Under the pieces are notes generated by a model. That model saw nothing but the letters and a program-made list of their open reading frames with translations, was not told where the DNA came from and ran no database searches. The translations under genes and the position numbers were made by a program. Of a stretch of 64,000 nt of DNA, positions 35,909 through 49,695 are shown in pieces. Source of the DNA: Pelobates cultripes (taxonomy: Eukaryota; Chordata; Amphibia; Anura; Pelobatidae); NCBI GenBank assembly GCA_933207985.1, contig OW240918.1, positions 18,482,878-18,546,877 of the forward strand, read 5' to 3'. Every line of letters starts with the position of its first letter. Within the stretch, counting starts at the first letter, position 1.

Positions 35909-36292
35909 ATGGAAAAACTGGCTTATTACAGGCATGGTTTCAGGAAACAGCACATTCTTTCCTGAAATAGGACATTATACATCATATACTATTGCTTTCA
36001 ATAATTGTCAATGACTTTCAAAATATTTCTTTATCACTGTTAATGAACTCTTTTTGTAACAAATGGCGAGCAATGTGTTTCAACGCAAACACTATTCATT
36101 TTACAAGAACTAAAAGAGTTACTGTAACCTTGTAAATGAATGCACTAAAATCGAATGATACATTTACTGGCATGGAATATAAAATAAATACTGTATTTCA
36201 ATATAAGTTATAAAGTTTGTAAGATCAAACAGATTGTAGAAATAAAAAATAAATAAAAAAAATACAACATACTGCACAGCATTTGTACTTAC

Positions 36293-36664
36293 TTTCAATA
36301 ACTACTTTTCTTCCTGTCCAGTCGTCCTCAACCGATTGTATGTTTCCAAAATGAGCATCGCTGTAGAATATTCGATTTTTACCTTTTCCATTTGAATTGT
36401 AATCAAAAGCCAAGGATATGACATTTTTAATATATTCCGGGTTTTCATACGGTTGTATTGGTGAATTCAGGTTTGTCTCATCTGAAAGATGTATGCTTTT
36501 TAATATTGTTCTTCCTGAATAAAGCAGGTAGCCTTCGTGTTTTAAACAAGTAACTCCATTCTTCGAAAGATATCCGTGGGCACAAGCACACGTCCTTTGC
36601 ATATTCCCGCGGTACAAACATATTTGTTGACATCCTCCGTTGTTTTTGGCACAAATGTTGGTAC
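36293..36664 (-). CDS. LRP1B: LRP1B exon (sixth in window), EGF-like module and start of next propeller
   Basis: This is the largest exon here (372 nt). It starts GT after an acceptor AG at 36666-36665, completing a Gly codon, and ends in A before GTAAGT. The EGF-like module has six cysteines in the class pattern ([32 protein letters not shown]). Then follow [39 protein letters not shown], and a degenerate blade [13 protein letters not shown] ending in KVVIE. The EGF module is the spacer between two beta-propellers. [28 protein letters not shown] is the strongest LRP1B-like signature in the window; LRP1 has [21 protein letters not shown] at this point as I recall it. Confidence 0.95.
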
Positions 36665-37739
36665 CTGCAGAGAAAAATTATTCTGGCATTTTGTAACTGT
36701 CTCAGTTCATTGACTTAGTTTACACTACAGCTTTATTAAGTCTCATAAGAGTTATTTGGCTCGACTGTTTACATTATATTGATTAATGTGGAAATGTACC
36801 ACAAAGGAACATTTTCTGCTAAAATGCATGTTTTTCTAGCTTAAAAGAAACACTCAAAATCAATATTTCAAAGGGGACAATATGACCATGTATTCATTTG
36901 ATGCTAACACCTAAATACCTAAAGCAGTTTCACCACTTTGATTAAATATTAGAATGAGACTTGGATTAATCTATATTTAATATACTGAATTCTTCACTTC
37001 AAAATGACCAAGATATAACTGATATAATAGATTTCAGAGAATCCCAATGTCCGTCTCTCTCTCTCACACTTTTCAATCATTGTTTCCTACAAAAATGTAC
37101 ATATTATTAAAAAAAATGTGATCTACACATCATGCCACTGAAATAGGAAAGGATTTCTAAAAAGGAATTCTCAGGTGTAATTTTAATTTCTTCTGTCATA
37201 AAGAGTAGGTTTAAATGATTAATAAGGATGGATGTCAACCCTCGCCTACAATTCTACATATTGCGGGCCAGAACAAGTAGCATCCAGTTAGACATTAGAT
37301 ACTGTAGCGAATCTCCATTAATCATTTGTAAACAGGTGGAAGCACACATATCTACTTGCATCTATTTTGGCAGTTACCTAAATCTTTAAATTTATACATT
37401 TACTAGGAATTTTACTAGCATTACACTTCTAATTGGTCATGGGAAGATTCTCCTTAATACCAGAGGTTCCATAGATTTGTTTGGTTGACACAAGGCAGTC
37501 TAGTAAAATACAGATTAAGAATGCCATTAACTGAAGTCTAAAAACTCTGCATGGCAGCAACTAAGTATTCTTAACAAAACAGCCTTTTATAAGCTTCCTA
37601 TGTCTTTTGATTTTTTTAGATTGTAAGCTCACAGGTATAATAACTAATTCCTATGGATAAAAGGGCTGCAAGATCTCATGAGCTCATGGGCAAATAATTC
37701 TGTTCTTTTAGTACTAATTTGTCTACGCTCTAATTAGTG

Positions 37740-39105
37740 GTGTATTTTGAATTTGTGCTGCTCTAGGCATGACGGAACTCGGGCAGCCCCTAAATTAAAT
37801 TTGCCCCACCCCTTCCTGTCAAGGCCACACCTCTTCCTGTTAAAGACTAACACTTTGACTGGCATAAACAAAGACACACCCACTCACTGACCAGCACACA
37901 CTCTCATATACACTGACATACACTCACTGGCAGACACACATACCCACACACTCACTAATTTGATGCAATCTGACAGACACACACAATCACTGATTTGATA
38001 CAATCTGACAGACACACACAATCACTCAGACATGCACTGACACACACACTGAAAGACATGCACACACTCACTGACAGACACACATTCACTGACAAACACA
38101 CATTAATAGACATACACACCCACTCACTCACAGGCACACACTGACACACATTGATAGACATACACACACACACACACACTCACACTCACAGGCACACACT
38201 GATATACATACACACACATTCACTGACAGACACACACATTGACAGACGTACACACACATTCACTAAAAGACACACACAAACTCACTGACAGAAACACACA
38301 TTCACTGACAAACAAACTCATTGACAGACACACTCACTCACTCAGACACACTGAAAGATATAAACACACATCCACTGAAAGGCAGACAGACACATACCCA
38401 CACTCACTGACACACACAAACACCGACAGACACACACACACACAGACAAACACACACACTGAAAGACACACACACACACACACATTGATTGACAGACAAA
38501 CTCACTGACAGACACACTCACTCAGATACACTGAACAACACATTCACTGACAAACATACACACACACACTGACACACACACATACACTGACATACACACA
38601 CACACTGACATACACACACACACATGCATTGACATATACACGCACATTTCACTCCAACATTTACAAATAATTATTTACTTTTATTTTAGTTTAAACGTTA
38701 AAGTTTTTACCTGAGGTCCAGTGGGGCTGCTGGACTGGCCGCTGAGCAGGCAGGCATACAGGGTGGAGGGAGGGAAGGCAAGGGGGCGGGTGGGTGTGCA
38801 AAATAGGCAGCAAGGGAGCTGTGATATTTCTGCTGGGCACCTGAGTGATGTCATATTCCAGCTCCCGACATCACTGCGGTTCGCTCGAGGGAGCTGAGCA
38901 GAAAGAGCACACAGATCAGCACTCCCTTGCCGCCCGCCTGAAGCTAAAGGTTGGGGGGGGCTCAAAGTTGGCCGGGTGGTCAGCAGGCCAGCTCTTGAGC
39001 CCCCATAAGTCAAGGTTAACAAGGGATTTGCCAGGGATTTTTTTGCTGCCCCCTGGAAATTGCCACCCAAGGCAAATGCCTTGTTAACCTTGCACTAAAT
39101 ACAGT
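37740..39105. mobile_element. Candidate DNA transposon with internal CA array
   Basis: The left part, GTGTATTTTGAATTTGTGCT and GCTCTAGGCATGACGG, and the right part, GCTGCCCCCTGGAAATTG, CAAGGCAAATGCCTTG, GCACTAAATACAGTGC, look like the two ends of one element (inward GTGTATTTTG against CTGTATTTAG). A GC-rich segment (38700-39060) lies right of the array. The class is unknown and the ends are weakly matched. Confidence 0.4.
37880..38645. repeat. CA-rich minisatellite
   Basis: Irregular units such as CACTCACTGACAGACACACA and ACATTGATAGACATACACAC are repeated over about 770 bp. One 35-bp sub-unit (GATGCAATCTGACAGACACA with CACAATCACT) is duplicated at 37962-38027. Thr/His-rich frames are artefacts. 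Confidence 0.9.
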
Positions 39106-40521
39106 GCTGACTGTAATATCTGTTTTTCCCAAATGTACAGCACTATAGATAATGACATATTATAAATACTATTATTATTAATGATAATGATAAGAATGTT
39201 ACAAATACTCAATGAATTTAATTCTGGATAAGGTTTATAATTTATTGTAGAAAAATAAAAACAAACTGGATTTAAAAAGTTTCAAATCCCCTCTTTTGTT
39301 TCTTATAGCATGGCATTTAGTCATGGTGTAACTAAAAAATATTTTATCTCAACAAAAAAAATCTATATATCTGTCTCTGAATGTGATCATAAATGCATAA
39401 ACATCCTTGTGAATGGAAGGAAAGTTTCACTAATTATCTCTCACCTATTGATGGCAATTAAAGGAGAAAAAAGGTTTTGAAACATAATGTAATCGAAAAT
39501 ATTGATTAAGTCAATATTAACTTTTTCATTGCTTCAGAAGTAGATGATACTTTTGAATGTTGCCAGGTTTAAATAAAAATAAAAAACACACTTTGAAAGA
39601 TATTATTTGCGACTAGACGTCTACATCCACCAAATTAAAATGAGGGAGATTTATCAAGGCATAATGGATGTTTTCTGGAGCAAAGTAATAATTAAGGTGC
39701 AATCACAATGGAAACTATTGGAGTGTCTGTCACCATTTTGCATTTTGTACCCAGAAAAGCACCCATTTTGCCTTAAAATGTCCCCTAAGATTTTGGACAG
39801 AACTGCATTTGAAATCCCTGAAAAATAATTCATTTTATTATGATGCAGCCATTTTATGAATTTCCCAAAAATATTGTCATGAAAGACAACATGTATGAGG
39901 CTTTTGGCAGACAGGAGAAATGTCGTATCTAGACCAGTCGGTTTGATTTGGTGCCATTGTCTGTGTTTGTTGTGCAATACTTAAGTTTGTAAATATTGCT
40001 TTAAATTATCTTTTGATTTGTAGTGCAATTTTTCTGTTTGGTGACTGAGGGCAGATTTAAATCGTTAAGCATTTGTGTGCACTGGGTCAAATGTGTGATT
40101 TTTTTAGAAATGCTTCACACTTCTTTGAACATGACTATGAACGCAAGCAAATTCTCCTAGGTGCTGGTCTCTTGACAAACCATCAAACTGGCTCACTACT
40201 TCCAATCTGTTAAACCTATTTGCCTTCATTGCTTCTGGCAACCATTTAAAATTGTTAATAATGTAACAATGCACAGAAGACTTTTTTTCCCCTGATAAGA
40301 CTATATGACCGTTTTTCTAACGATGTGTACAAATTTACCCTGCATTTTGTATAACTACCTGTTTCTTAAGATTCGTGAGATGTACAAAGTTTCTCTTAAG
40401 TTAGTTCAGGTACAGCAGTTTATCAGCTTCTCGTACTACTCAATGTCTAACATGCATTCAATTATGTTTTGCAACAGTTGTCTCAGTGTTTTAATTATAA
40501 CCAAACGTTAATCAATATTCA

Positions 40522-41189
<668 letters not shown>

Positions 41190-41344
41190 CTAAAGATCAA
41201 TTTCAAAGTAAACTTCAGCAAGCTCTTTTTGTAAGAGAAGTTTATTAGGAAAATAATGGAGAGTTAAAGAGAAAAAGCATGTCGTTCTAACACAGTATGC
41301 AATCTAATTATTTTAAATATGTAGGAGAAAATGCACATATATAC
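41190..41344 (-). other. LRP1B intron, 155 bp
   Basis: The shortest intron here. The donor is GTATAT after GAG, and the acceptor side is ATCTTTAG. No repeat is present. Confidence 0.92.
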
Positions 41345-41471
41345 CTCATAGTCCACAGAGATTCCATTTGGCCATGCAATGCCTGTGTTCACTAGCATTG
41401 TTTTTTCTGACCCGTCTAAACGTGCTCTGCTTACGCATGGAGTTTGACCCCATTCTGTCCAGAAGAGATAC
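41345..41471 (-). CDS. LRP1B: LRP1B exon (third in window), FWTEWG blade
   Basis: This 127-nt exon's first base G completes the Gly codon begun by the 47832-47961 exon. It reads [42 protein letters not shown] and ends in phase 0. It carries the FWTEWG blade, the RLDGSE turn and the WPNGISVDY loop of class B repeats. The Cys in [11 protein letters not shown] replaces a Pro-Arg (YPRIERSRLDG) in LRP1 and adds an unpaired cysteine by eye. Confidence 0.93.
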
Positions 41472-42829
41472 CTGTAGTACATACAGAAACAGATAACATA
41501 TTGAAATAGCATATTAACATATTATGATGGATAATAATGTAGATAATTTTGCCACAGGGACTTGTAACATTTTGGCAACCACTTTGCGCAACTTGTATCA
41601 AAGTAACAGAGTCTGAGTTTTTTTTTCTATTTAGTTATTTGTCTAATAATTCTGCAAATGATTGTTTTTGGTAACACACTACAGTTTGTTGCTAAGAAAA
41701 TAAACCCAATAGGATAATGTATATTAAATGCTTTTGTTACATTGTTACCTTTTTGTATTGCATAAAAGAAAGGTAGTAAGGTTATCTTGTAACTCTGATA
41801 ATGCTGTGTCCTTAAACATAGTGTATTAAAAAGGTAACACTAAGTGAATACGCCTCATATTTCATAATCAATATACGAAAAGAATCATTTACAACTCGGT
41901 ATGGATTATTTTCTGAAAGTAAAAATCAGAATTCAAAAATAAAAGTTAAAATAGCTGTCTTTGTAAAAATGTGTAAATTTTGACATAAATAGTGTATTTC
42001 TGTTTTCAGTGTGGCACTACTGAGTAAATAAACCATTGTGTTACTTACTAAAACTGAAAAAGTATAAATTATAAAAAGAAACCGAGACATAGACTTGGTC
42101 AGTAACAGGAACAAAATATCCTTATTTCATGGATTTAGTTAAGAAATGATAAGATGTAGTACAGCAGCATCAGAGTTAGACTGGTAGAATAATCATAGAT
42201 AAGGTAATTCTGTAGAGGAAATTGAAAAGTATAGGAAATGAAGAAAAGGTGAAATGTCTCAAAAAAACTGAACCAATATATTTTTTTCTAGCTTTTTGTA
42301 TGGTGTGTTTCTGTAATTTCACTGCAAAATTACTTCTGTGGATGTTTTATTGCATTTAACTTTACTTTACCATTCCCAGCATGATTGCTATTTATAGTTC
42401 ATGCTTTATCTTGCTTTTTTATTTTATTTTAGTGATGTATAATTGCTTATTCAAATTTTATGACAAAATATGGTTTAAAATAATGAAAATTAAATATCAA
42501 AATGTGTGTTATTTTTTTTAAATAAATCATATGTGTACAATCTCTTCAAACCATTGTATGTGATATTGGATTTGTACTGTGTACTTCTGGGAACTGGACA
42601 CAGGCCAAATGCTTCTTAAACGTATAAATTGCCATTGCAAATCAGTTATTGTCATTAAATTAAGGGTTACTACTTGGCTACTTGGCTACTGTGCAGTAAT
42701 CACAATGTAAAATATTAATATCACATACTATAATATTAAAAAAACATTAATAGCTCATCCTATAAAACTAATATATATAGTATATGCAATGGAAGTGTCT
42801 ATCTATCTATCTATCTACCCTCACCCCTG

Positions 42830-45018
42830 CCCTAGATGCTGCATCCCCGCTCCAAACACCCCTTAAGAAGGGCGTGCCTCCAACCGTGACCCACTAAGGC
42901 AACATGCTGCCTGCAGAGATGCTCCCGTTCAGCTGAACGCTGCTGGAGGACGTCTCGCACCTTGTCAGACTTTCTACACTATAAATTTTTCTTGTGTTAC
43001 AGCACAGCCCTCACCCTTGCAAAATAATCCTACTTTTCTTCTCTTATTAGTTCCTTCTCCCGCAATCCTAGTCATTTCTTTAATACTCTCTCTTCTTCGC
43101 CCTGCTTTGGCCAACCTACAAACTGATCTTTCAGCTGACAACTTTGCATGTTACTTTATTGACAAGATTAAACAGTTAAGGAATGAAATATCTCCCCTCA
43201 CTATCTCAACCTCACTTGGACCATACCATCCCTACCCTCCAAGACTTCCCTCCAAGTTCTGAACAGGAGTTGGCTGCACTTCTCCTACCCTCTCGTCACC
43301 ACCACATGTCCGCTTGATCCCATCCCATCCCACCTCATCAGATCTCTCACCCCTTATCTGGTGCAGTCGTTAACACACATCTTCAACCGCTCTCTTTCTT
43401 CTGGTGTTGTGCAAGCTCCCTTAAACATGCTACTGTTGTACCTGTCCTCAAAAAGGCATCTCTTGACCCTACATCCCCTTCCAACTATCATTCCATATTC
43501 CTACTCCCTTTCTCCTCAAAGCTTTTGGAACGACTTGTCTTTACCCGTCTGAATTACTTCCTCAATTCCAACTCTCTCCTTGACCCTCTTCAGTCTGGAT
43601 TCCGCCCCCTCCACTCCACAGAGACTGCTCTGACTAGAGTTACAAATGATCTAATTGCAGCTAAATCCAAAGGCCACTACTCCATACTAATTCTTTTTGA
43701 CCTCTCTGCTGCCTTTGACACTGTTGATCATGGCCTCCCTCTCCTAACTCTTCAATCTCTTGGTCTCTGTGACACAGCCCTCTCATGGTTCTCCTTCTAT
43801 CTCTCCCAATGCTCCTTCAGTGTCTCTTTTTCCTATGACACTTCCTCTCCTCGTCCCATCTCAGTCAAAGTCCCCCAAGGTTTAGTTCTTGGTCCCCTTT
43901 TGTTCTTTCTCAATACTGCCTCTCTTGGCAAACTCATTAATTAATTTGGATTCGACTACCACCTGTTAGCCGACGACACTCAGATATACCTCTCCTCCCC
44001 TGATCTCTCCCCTGCTGTCCTACAACATGTCACCAAATGCCTCTCTTCTATCTCTGATTGGATGCCCTCCCACTTTCTAAAACTCAATCTCTCTAAAACT
44101 GAGTTTCTTATTTTTCCCCCTCATAACACTGATCCTCCTCCTTCACTCTCCCTGCAGGTTGATGATACCTGCCTCACCAATCCTTTCAAGCTCGCTGTCT
44201 TGGTGTCATTTTTGATCCTGACCTCACCTTTGCGCCTCATGTCCAGTCTGTTGCTAAAACCTGTCGATTCCAGCTTAAAAACATTGCCCGCATACGCCCC
44301 TTTCTTACGCAAGATGCTGCCAAGGAGCTTGTTCATGCTCTAGTAATCTCTCACATGGATTACTGTAATTCTCTGTTGATCTCATGCTGATCTATCTCTC
44401 CTGTCGCTCCTCTCACACCTCACCCCTCTGTCAATCCTTACACTGGCTTCCTGTACCCTACAGGTGTCAGTTTAAAATATTAACCATTACCTATAAAGCT
44501 CTAACCAACTTACATTTTTTCACTGATTCATAGGTATGCCCCCTCTCGGTCTCTCGATCTACTAGTGACCTTCTTCTGTCTGTTACTCACACCCTTAGTG
44601 CAAATTCACGCCTGCAAGACTTCTCACAGGCGGCTCCTTTCCTTACCCCTGGCAGACTCTCCCCTAGTCTTCAATCCTTTATGAAGTCCCTCAAAACTCA
44701 TCTTTTCAGGATTGCTTATGGCCTCCAAGAGTAACTTCTATCTCTCAAACCTTTCTCTTGCACTCTCTTAAAGGGCCACACTCCACCCTCCAGTTCTGCT
44801 ACTTTCCCACCATGTCTATTTGCTGTCTCCCTCAATATTCTTCCTATTATGTTTTTATACCCCACCTCCTCTAGACTGTAAGTTCATTTGAGCAGGGTCC
44901 TCATCTACCTATTGTTCCGGTTACATTTTGTTATAGTCTCATTTGGTAGATTCCCCTGTTATTGCAAAGTACTGTGGAATAAGCTGGCGCTATATAAATA
45001 CCAATAATAATAATAATG
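42830..45018 (+). pseudogene. L2-like LINE, 5'-truncated, broken reverse transcriptase
   Basis: The reverse transcriptase coding region lies on the plus strand in several frames. Recognisable pieces are a pre-finger part (43017-43262), [14 protein letters not shown] (about 43462), [20 protein letters not shown] (43579 on), motif [13 protein letters not shown], motif [13 protein letters not shown], then a stop at 43942 just before the catalytic LADDTQIYLSS (normally YADD). Later text to about 44740 is the C-terminal part. The 3' end GGCGCTATATAAATACCAAT followed by AATAATAATAATAATG is a typical L2 tail. It is flanked on both sides by CTAT repeats. It cannot make a functional enzyme. Confidence 0.85.
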
Positions 45019-45864
45019 ACTATCTATCTATCTATTTATTTATCAATTCATATCTTGGCTGACATGTAGTTGTGCATAAGGATAGCACTCAGGATTAAGT
45101 GTTGAGAACATTCCTGGGTGTTGGACTAAATCTTTGACCTCTGCTCTTATGCTGTAACAAAAGCACATATTTGTCTCATTTAATGAGACCACTGAGTGCT
45201 CTCCTTATGCACTACTATTTATATTATTACTAACAAAACACTACTAATAAAAAATGTACCTTATGTGTAGTATACAGTGTTTAGAGCCAGGCACATGTAG
45301 TTATAGTAAGTTAACTTTTTATCTGGGTTATACTTGCAATAGGAAACACATTCCCATACTTTCCACTGCTTTATGGTGTTTGTCCATCCTGCGAATACAT
45401 AGGGAAACCAGGGCTGCACTGCCTTACTTTGTTTATAAAGAAAACAAACAGCAATAGGTGTATTGCAAGGCTGCCCTGGCAAAGAGACACTACTGGGATG
45501 ATCTCTGATTGGTATAAATACTCTGGTAGATTTAATCTGTGTACTTAGTGACATCAGAACATCATTGTGCATACATCACATGATTTCAATGCAAATGGAA
45601 GCACAGAAAAAGCTAGAGTGTGATGCAGCATGTGAAGGTTTCTGACATTGACACAAACAGAGCCCATTCTCCAACATACCATTAAAACGTTATGTGGCCC
45701 TCCAATATCAGTAACACAATGTATCCAATAGCATTATTTGTGTGACTCTAGAATACTGCTCTAAGAATACCTATCTACATACGTAATATATATTTATGGT
45801 CTATGTAGCTTAGATTCTAGATGTAGTTCACTCTTCACATAGGATGAGGGCAACCTGAGGCTAC

Positions 45865-45955
45865 TACTGTGTTTCCCAGAAAATAAAACATCCCCTGAAT
45901 ATAAGCCCAAGCTTATTTTCAAGGGATGCTCCGAAAATAAGCCCTGGTCGTTCAC
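45865..45955. repeat. Small repeat with AAAATAAG ends
   Basis: TTTCCCAGAAAATAAAACAT, CCCCTGAATATAAGCCC and GCTCCGAAAATAAGCCC form an imperfect palindrome of a type seen in many vertebrate genomes. The family is not assigned. Confidence 0.4.
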
Positions 45956-47831
45956 TAATCTATGTTCAGCGAAATTTACCCTGTCTTATTTTTGGGGTAT
46001 CAGCCTATTGCCTGCCAGCCTTTCCACCAAGCATGGGTGCAGTCAAAGCTTGGTCTTTCTCTCCTAGATTTTTTTTTTATAATAACAATTAGATATGCTA
46101 TTGTTAGAATAACCTGTGTTCATGTGTCCCTGAGATCATTCAATAATATTAGGCACTTCAATAAAGGTTTTTCTGTATTCAGCTCAGGTCGATAACACAT
46201 AATTACACATATCTGCATTCATTAGTAATTACCAACGAAGGTTGCAGACTATAGTTCAATCAATTTAGCAGCTTCACTAGCAAAATCTGTTGAATCATCA
46301 CATAATAAAGTAAAAGTATCATTTTGCGAGAATTTATACGATTGGATAAAACATAGAAAATCACCTGAAATGAGTTAATCTTTTTTATTAGATGCTTAGA
46401 TTTCTTATAAAGTTATACTAAAGATTCAGCAAATGACATAATCCATTTCAGACAAGGCAAAATCAGGCTAAACATTGCAAATGATGAGGAATAGAAATAT
46501 TGTTCAATTTCCTCTCTTCTCTGAAGGCTTTCTATCTGTTGACTGCCAGATGCAAAGGACAGGGCAAATTACAATGACTGACAGAAAGCCTACATGGAGT
46601 CATCCAGTTACAAGATAAAGAGGTTTGGATTTGTTAAGTATACAGATAAGTAAATAAAAGGGATAGGTAATGATAATATTGAAAATCCTGGCAAGTGATA
46701 CGTCAGGATTCCCAAGAAAGGGTTATTTCAGACTAATGTTTTTTGCTCAGTGATCTTATACAATGCATCTTTCATTCAGGTTCTTGTTATGAATGGTTGC
46801 CTATTTAACAATCGGCTCATTGCTTGATTATGGAGTTGGCCTTGCATGCCTTGCTATGTGTAACCTTGTTGTCTTGCAGCCTCACTTCATGTGGGCCCAA
46901 AGTAACTTGTCTGGTTACCCTGTTCATCATTCATCTACAGACTTCAGTTCATGTACCTGATTACATTCTAAGATTTCCCTGGTCTTCCTTTGTTGGCTCC
47001 TGACCTTGACTCTTGTTCCTGACTGCTCTCGGATCACTCCTTCATGCCTGGTGCCCTCCTGGATTCAGACCTACCTGTCTGCTCCCTCAGATTATACCTG
47101 TGCCTTATTCCAACCCTGATATCAGATCCCAGCCTAATATTCACAACCACTCTCCGGGATCATCCATTTCACCATTGCTTATTATTGTGGACAGATCATT
47201 ATTTCCCACTGCACACTCACATTAAACTCCATTGTTACTTTATTACTATAGCCACTCATTCCAAAGAGTCTGTCTCACTCACGGACTTTCCAATTGTCAC
47301 TCCATGTTAAACCACTTAGTTGCCTTGAATCTGCTCTTTCAGACAAAACCTGCTGTTATCCTCAACTGGGTGACTAAACTAGCTCATTCCTGTTCGGAAC
47401 TCTAAACTGCTCAGTCCTGACACAAGTGACTTCCTATTAAACTGCTGAATATTGTTGGTCTCCTGGCTCTGTCTTCTAAACCTATATCTTCTTCCAAGCC
47501 ATTACTAATCATTCTGCCTCTCTATCCCTCTGTGCAAATGCTTTATTAACCAAGGAGTATATACTTTTAATATATCTTGTAAACATCCCAACTATACTAT
47601 ACTGTTTAATTGATTCTTATTGTTATCAAGTTAACTCTATTGTATGGACTTAAGTGTCACTGTCCATGCCAACAATGATCAAATAAAATTATTTTATTTA
47701 CTGTTTAAACTATTGTCTGTTCCAATTAGTGCACAATATTGGAATATCACTCCCAGGAATTGTGACAGTTTATCTATATCTCAAAGTACATTATATTACA
47801 GCATTACAAATGATAACAATGAAAGATGTAC

Positions 47832-47961
47832 CCTTTTTCAGGATGAACAGCGATAGCTCTTGGCTGGTCGATAACTCGAGATATCACAACATATCTGAAT
47901 GAGCCATTAAGTCTTGCTACTTCTATGACGTTGAAACCATGATCTGCCCAATATATGTTAC
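47832..47961 (-). CDS. LRP1B: LRP1B exon (second in window), YWAD blade
   Basis: This 130-nt exon starts with GT (completing Gly) after the acceptor AG at 47963-47962 and ends with GG before GTACAT. It reads [70 protein letters not shown] is nearly the LRP1-family consensus of a class B blade, followed by [12 protein letters not shown], which joins YLFWTEWG of the next exon. The phase-1 and phase-2 ends match both neighbours. Confidence 0.95.
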
Positions 47962-48329
47962 CTGATGTGAACAATAAAACATACAATTATTAATGTTGAC
48001 TTCACATTTTACAATTGTAAAATAGTTATTCACTAAAGTAAAATTAATATCAAATGTAAGATTTAAAAAAGATCTCTTAGACAGTTATGCTTGCAATTTG
48101 GTTACTTTGGTCCTAAATTTGAAATTCACTTTGAATTTTCACTTTTGTCATCCTGCTAGTTATTTCTTTGACACTGATTCTAAAGGGAGGCTTCATGAAG
48201 CTCATTTATTATTCCAAAACCTATTTCAAGCAATCATTTTGTCAATTCCAAGAACTTCTTTGCACTTTTGATTTAAACTTCAAAACTATTTGACTTTTTC
48301 AGAGAAGGCATCATTTTTTATGCACCTAC

Positions 48330-48622
48330 ATCATTTTCTCACCACATTATTCATATGACAAAAAAACTAAGCTAAGGCACACCTGTGCAATAATCATGCT
48401 GTCTAATCAGCATCTTGATATGCCACACTTGTGAGGTGGATGGACTATCTCAGCAAAGGAGAAGTGATCACTAACACAGATTTAGACAGATATGTGAACA
48501 ATATTTGAGAGAAATAGGCCTTTTGTGTACATAAAAAAATACTTAGATCTTTGAGTTCAGCTCATGAAAAATGGGGGCAAAAACAAAAGAGTTGCGTTTA
48601 TAATTTTGTTCAGTGTATTTTC
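48330..48622. repeat. Conserved DNA-transposon-like repeat ending in TTTGTTCAGTGTA
   Basis: TCTCAGCAAAGGAGAAGTG, ATATTTGAGAGAAATAGGCC, GTTCAGCTCATGAAAAATGG and GTTGCGTTTATAATTTTGTT match a repeat pattern I know from fish and amphibian genomes. The exact family and left edge are not certain. Confidence 0.55.
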
Positions 48623-48656
48623 AGTTATAACTATAGTTTTATTGTTTGTTTTTTGT

Positions 48657-49047
48657 TTAAGGGACACTATGGGCGCTATAACAATTTAATCTCATTGGAT
48701 TAGTTATAGCGCTGCAGTCCCTGTAGTAGTCAGGTTCCAATCCCAGCCTAGCCCCTGTTGGAGGTATGGCTATTACAGAGATTACGCACTTCCTTTTAGC
48801 CATAGCACTACAAACCAACAATAGGCACTGTCATAGGCCGAAAGCAGTCAGCTAACATTCTCGGCCAGTCACAGCTGTCCACTGATGCTGAAGCTAATAC
48901 TTCTTCATTAGTCCTAGGTGCACAGAGGAGATCATTTAGCATAAAAACATGAAATATGGTTTATTGCTGAATGTAAGCAGGACTTCAAGAGACTCCAGTC
49001 CATTTCAGTAAGATACAGCAGTTACAGTGCTTACACTGTGCCTTTAA
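48657..49047. mobile_element. TTAA miniature element (391 bp)
   Basis: It starts TTAAGGGACACTATGGGCGC and ends GTGCTTACACTGTGCCTTTAA. The left end has a hairpin, CGCTATAACAATTTAATC with its complement ending TTATAGCG. It has no ORF. Confidence 0.7.
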
Positions 49048-49695
49048 GAAATGTGTGCATCTAGCACCGAAAAAATGCTGATAATTATTTTTTAAAATAT
49101 ACTAGTTATATTAAATGTAATTATATAACAATGTTATGCATTAATTTTAATTATTAATTATTTGGGAACAAAACAATAATTATAAAACTTGAAATACATG
49201 CATTTTTTTAATTAACATTTGCATATGGTCCTCATACATGTACCCAATGTTTCTGCACATTTTACGCCTGTAGTCTGTATTGTATATTAAATTGCTAAAG
49301 TGTACTGGGGGGGAAAGGAATATATGTTATAATTCCATTACTTTAATATGCATTCTCTGGTGACCTGGACATATTGTATAACCATTTCTAATTCGCTCAC
49401 TGAACAATATAACATGCTCACACTTCAGAGATTGCTTCATTATTATTTATATTTTTATATCATTTTATATTCTATTTATTGTTCTATTCAGAAAGAGATA
49501 GTATTTAAAGTATAGAAAATACAATAATGCACTGTAGGTCAGTTGGTTCTAAGTATAACTCCAAACTGAAGTGCATAATATATTCAGCAAAGTATATTAT
49601 TTATTTTGGACATTTTATTTGAGTTTATATAATTTACTCCATGCATTGCATGAAGGACTAACATCATTATTTTGCTAAACAACTAATTCTGAAGG

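Larger units (their letters stand above)
8226..36292 (-). other. LRP1B intron, about 28.1 kb
   Basis: This is the largest intron in the window and hosts most of the mobile DNA. It has TTAA miniature elements (8481, 9570, 11185, 11673, 19375, 23413), TG and CA minisatellites, the 23905-32531 composite with the 6.7-kb hAT, an LTR-like repeat (33990-34366) and an 80-bp mini-element (35829). The stretches 9923-11184, 12315-13700, 14547-15944, 16439-19374, 19803-22578, 32532-33989 and 34367-35828 show no gene or clear repeat, apart from short items listed separately. Confidence 0.88.
41472..47831 (-). other. LRP1B intron, 6360 bp
   Basis: It contains the L2-type LINE (42830-45018), a small CCCGAAAATAAG-type repeat (45865-45955), and a pyrimidine-rich CCTGAC/CTTGTTCCTGAC segment (about 46780-47450) that looks like a repeat but could not be assigned. 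The rest is AT-rich with nothing recognised. Confidence 0.85.

Noticed and set aside
38239..38508. Thr/His-rich 89-codon frame
   Set aside because: Product of the CA-rich array.
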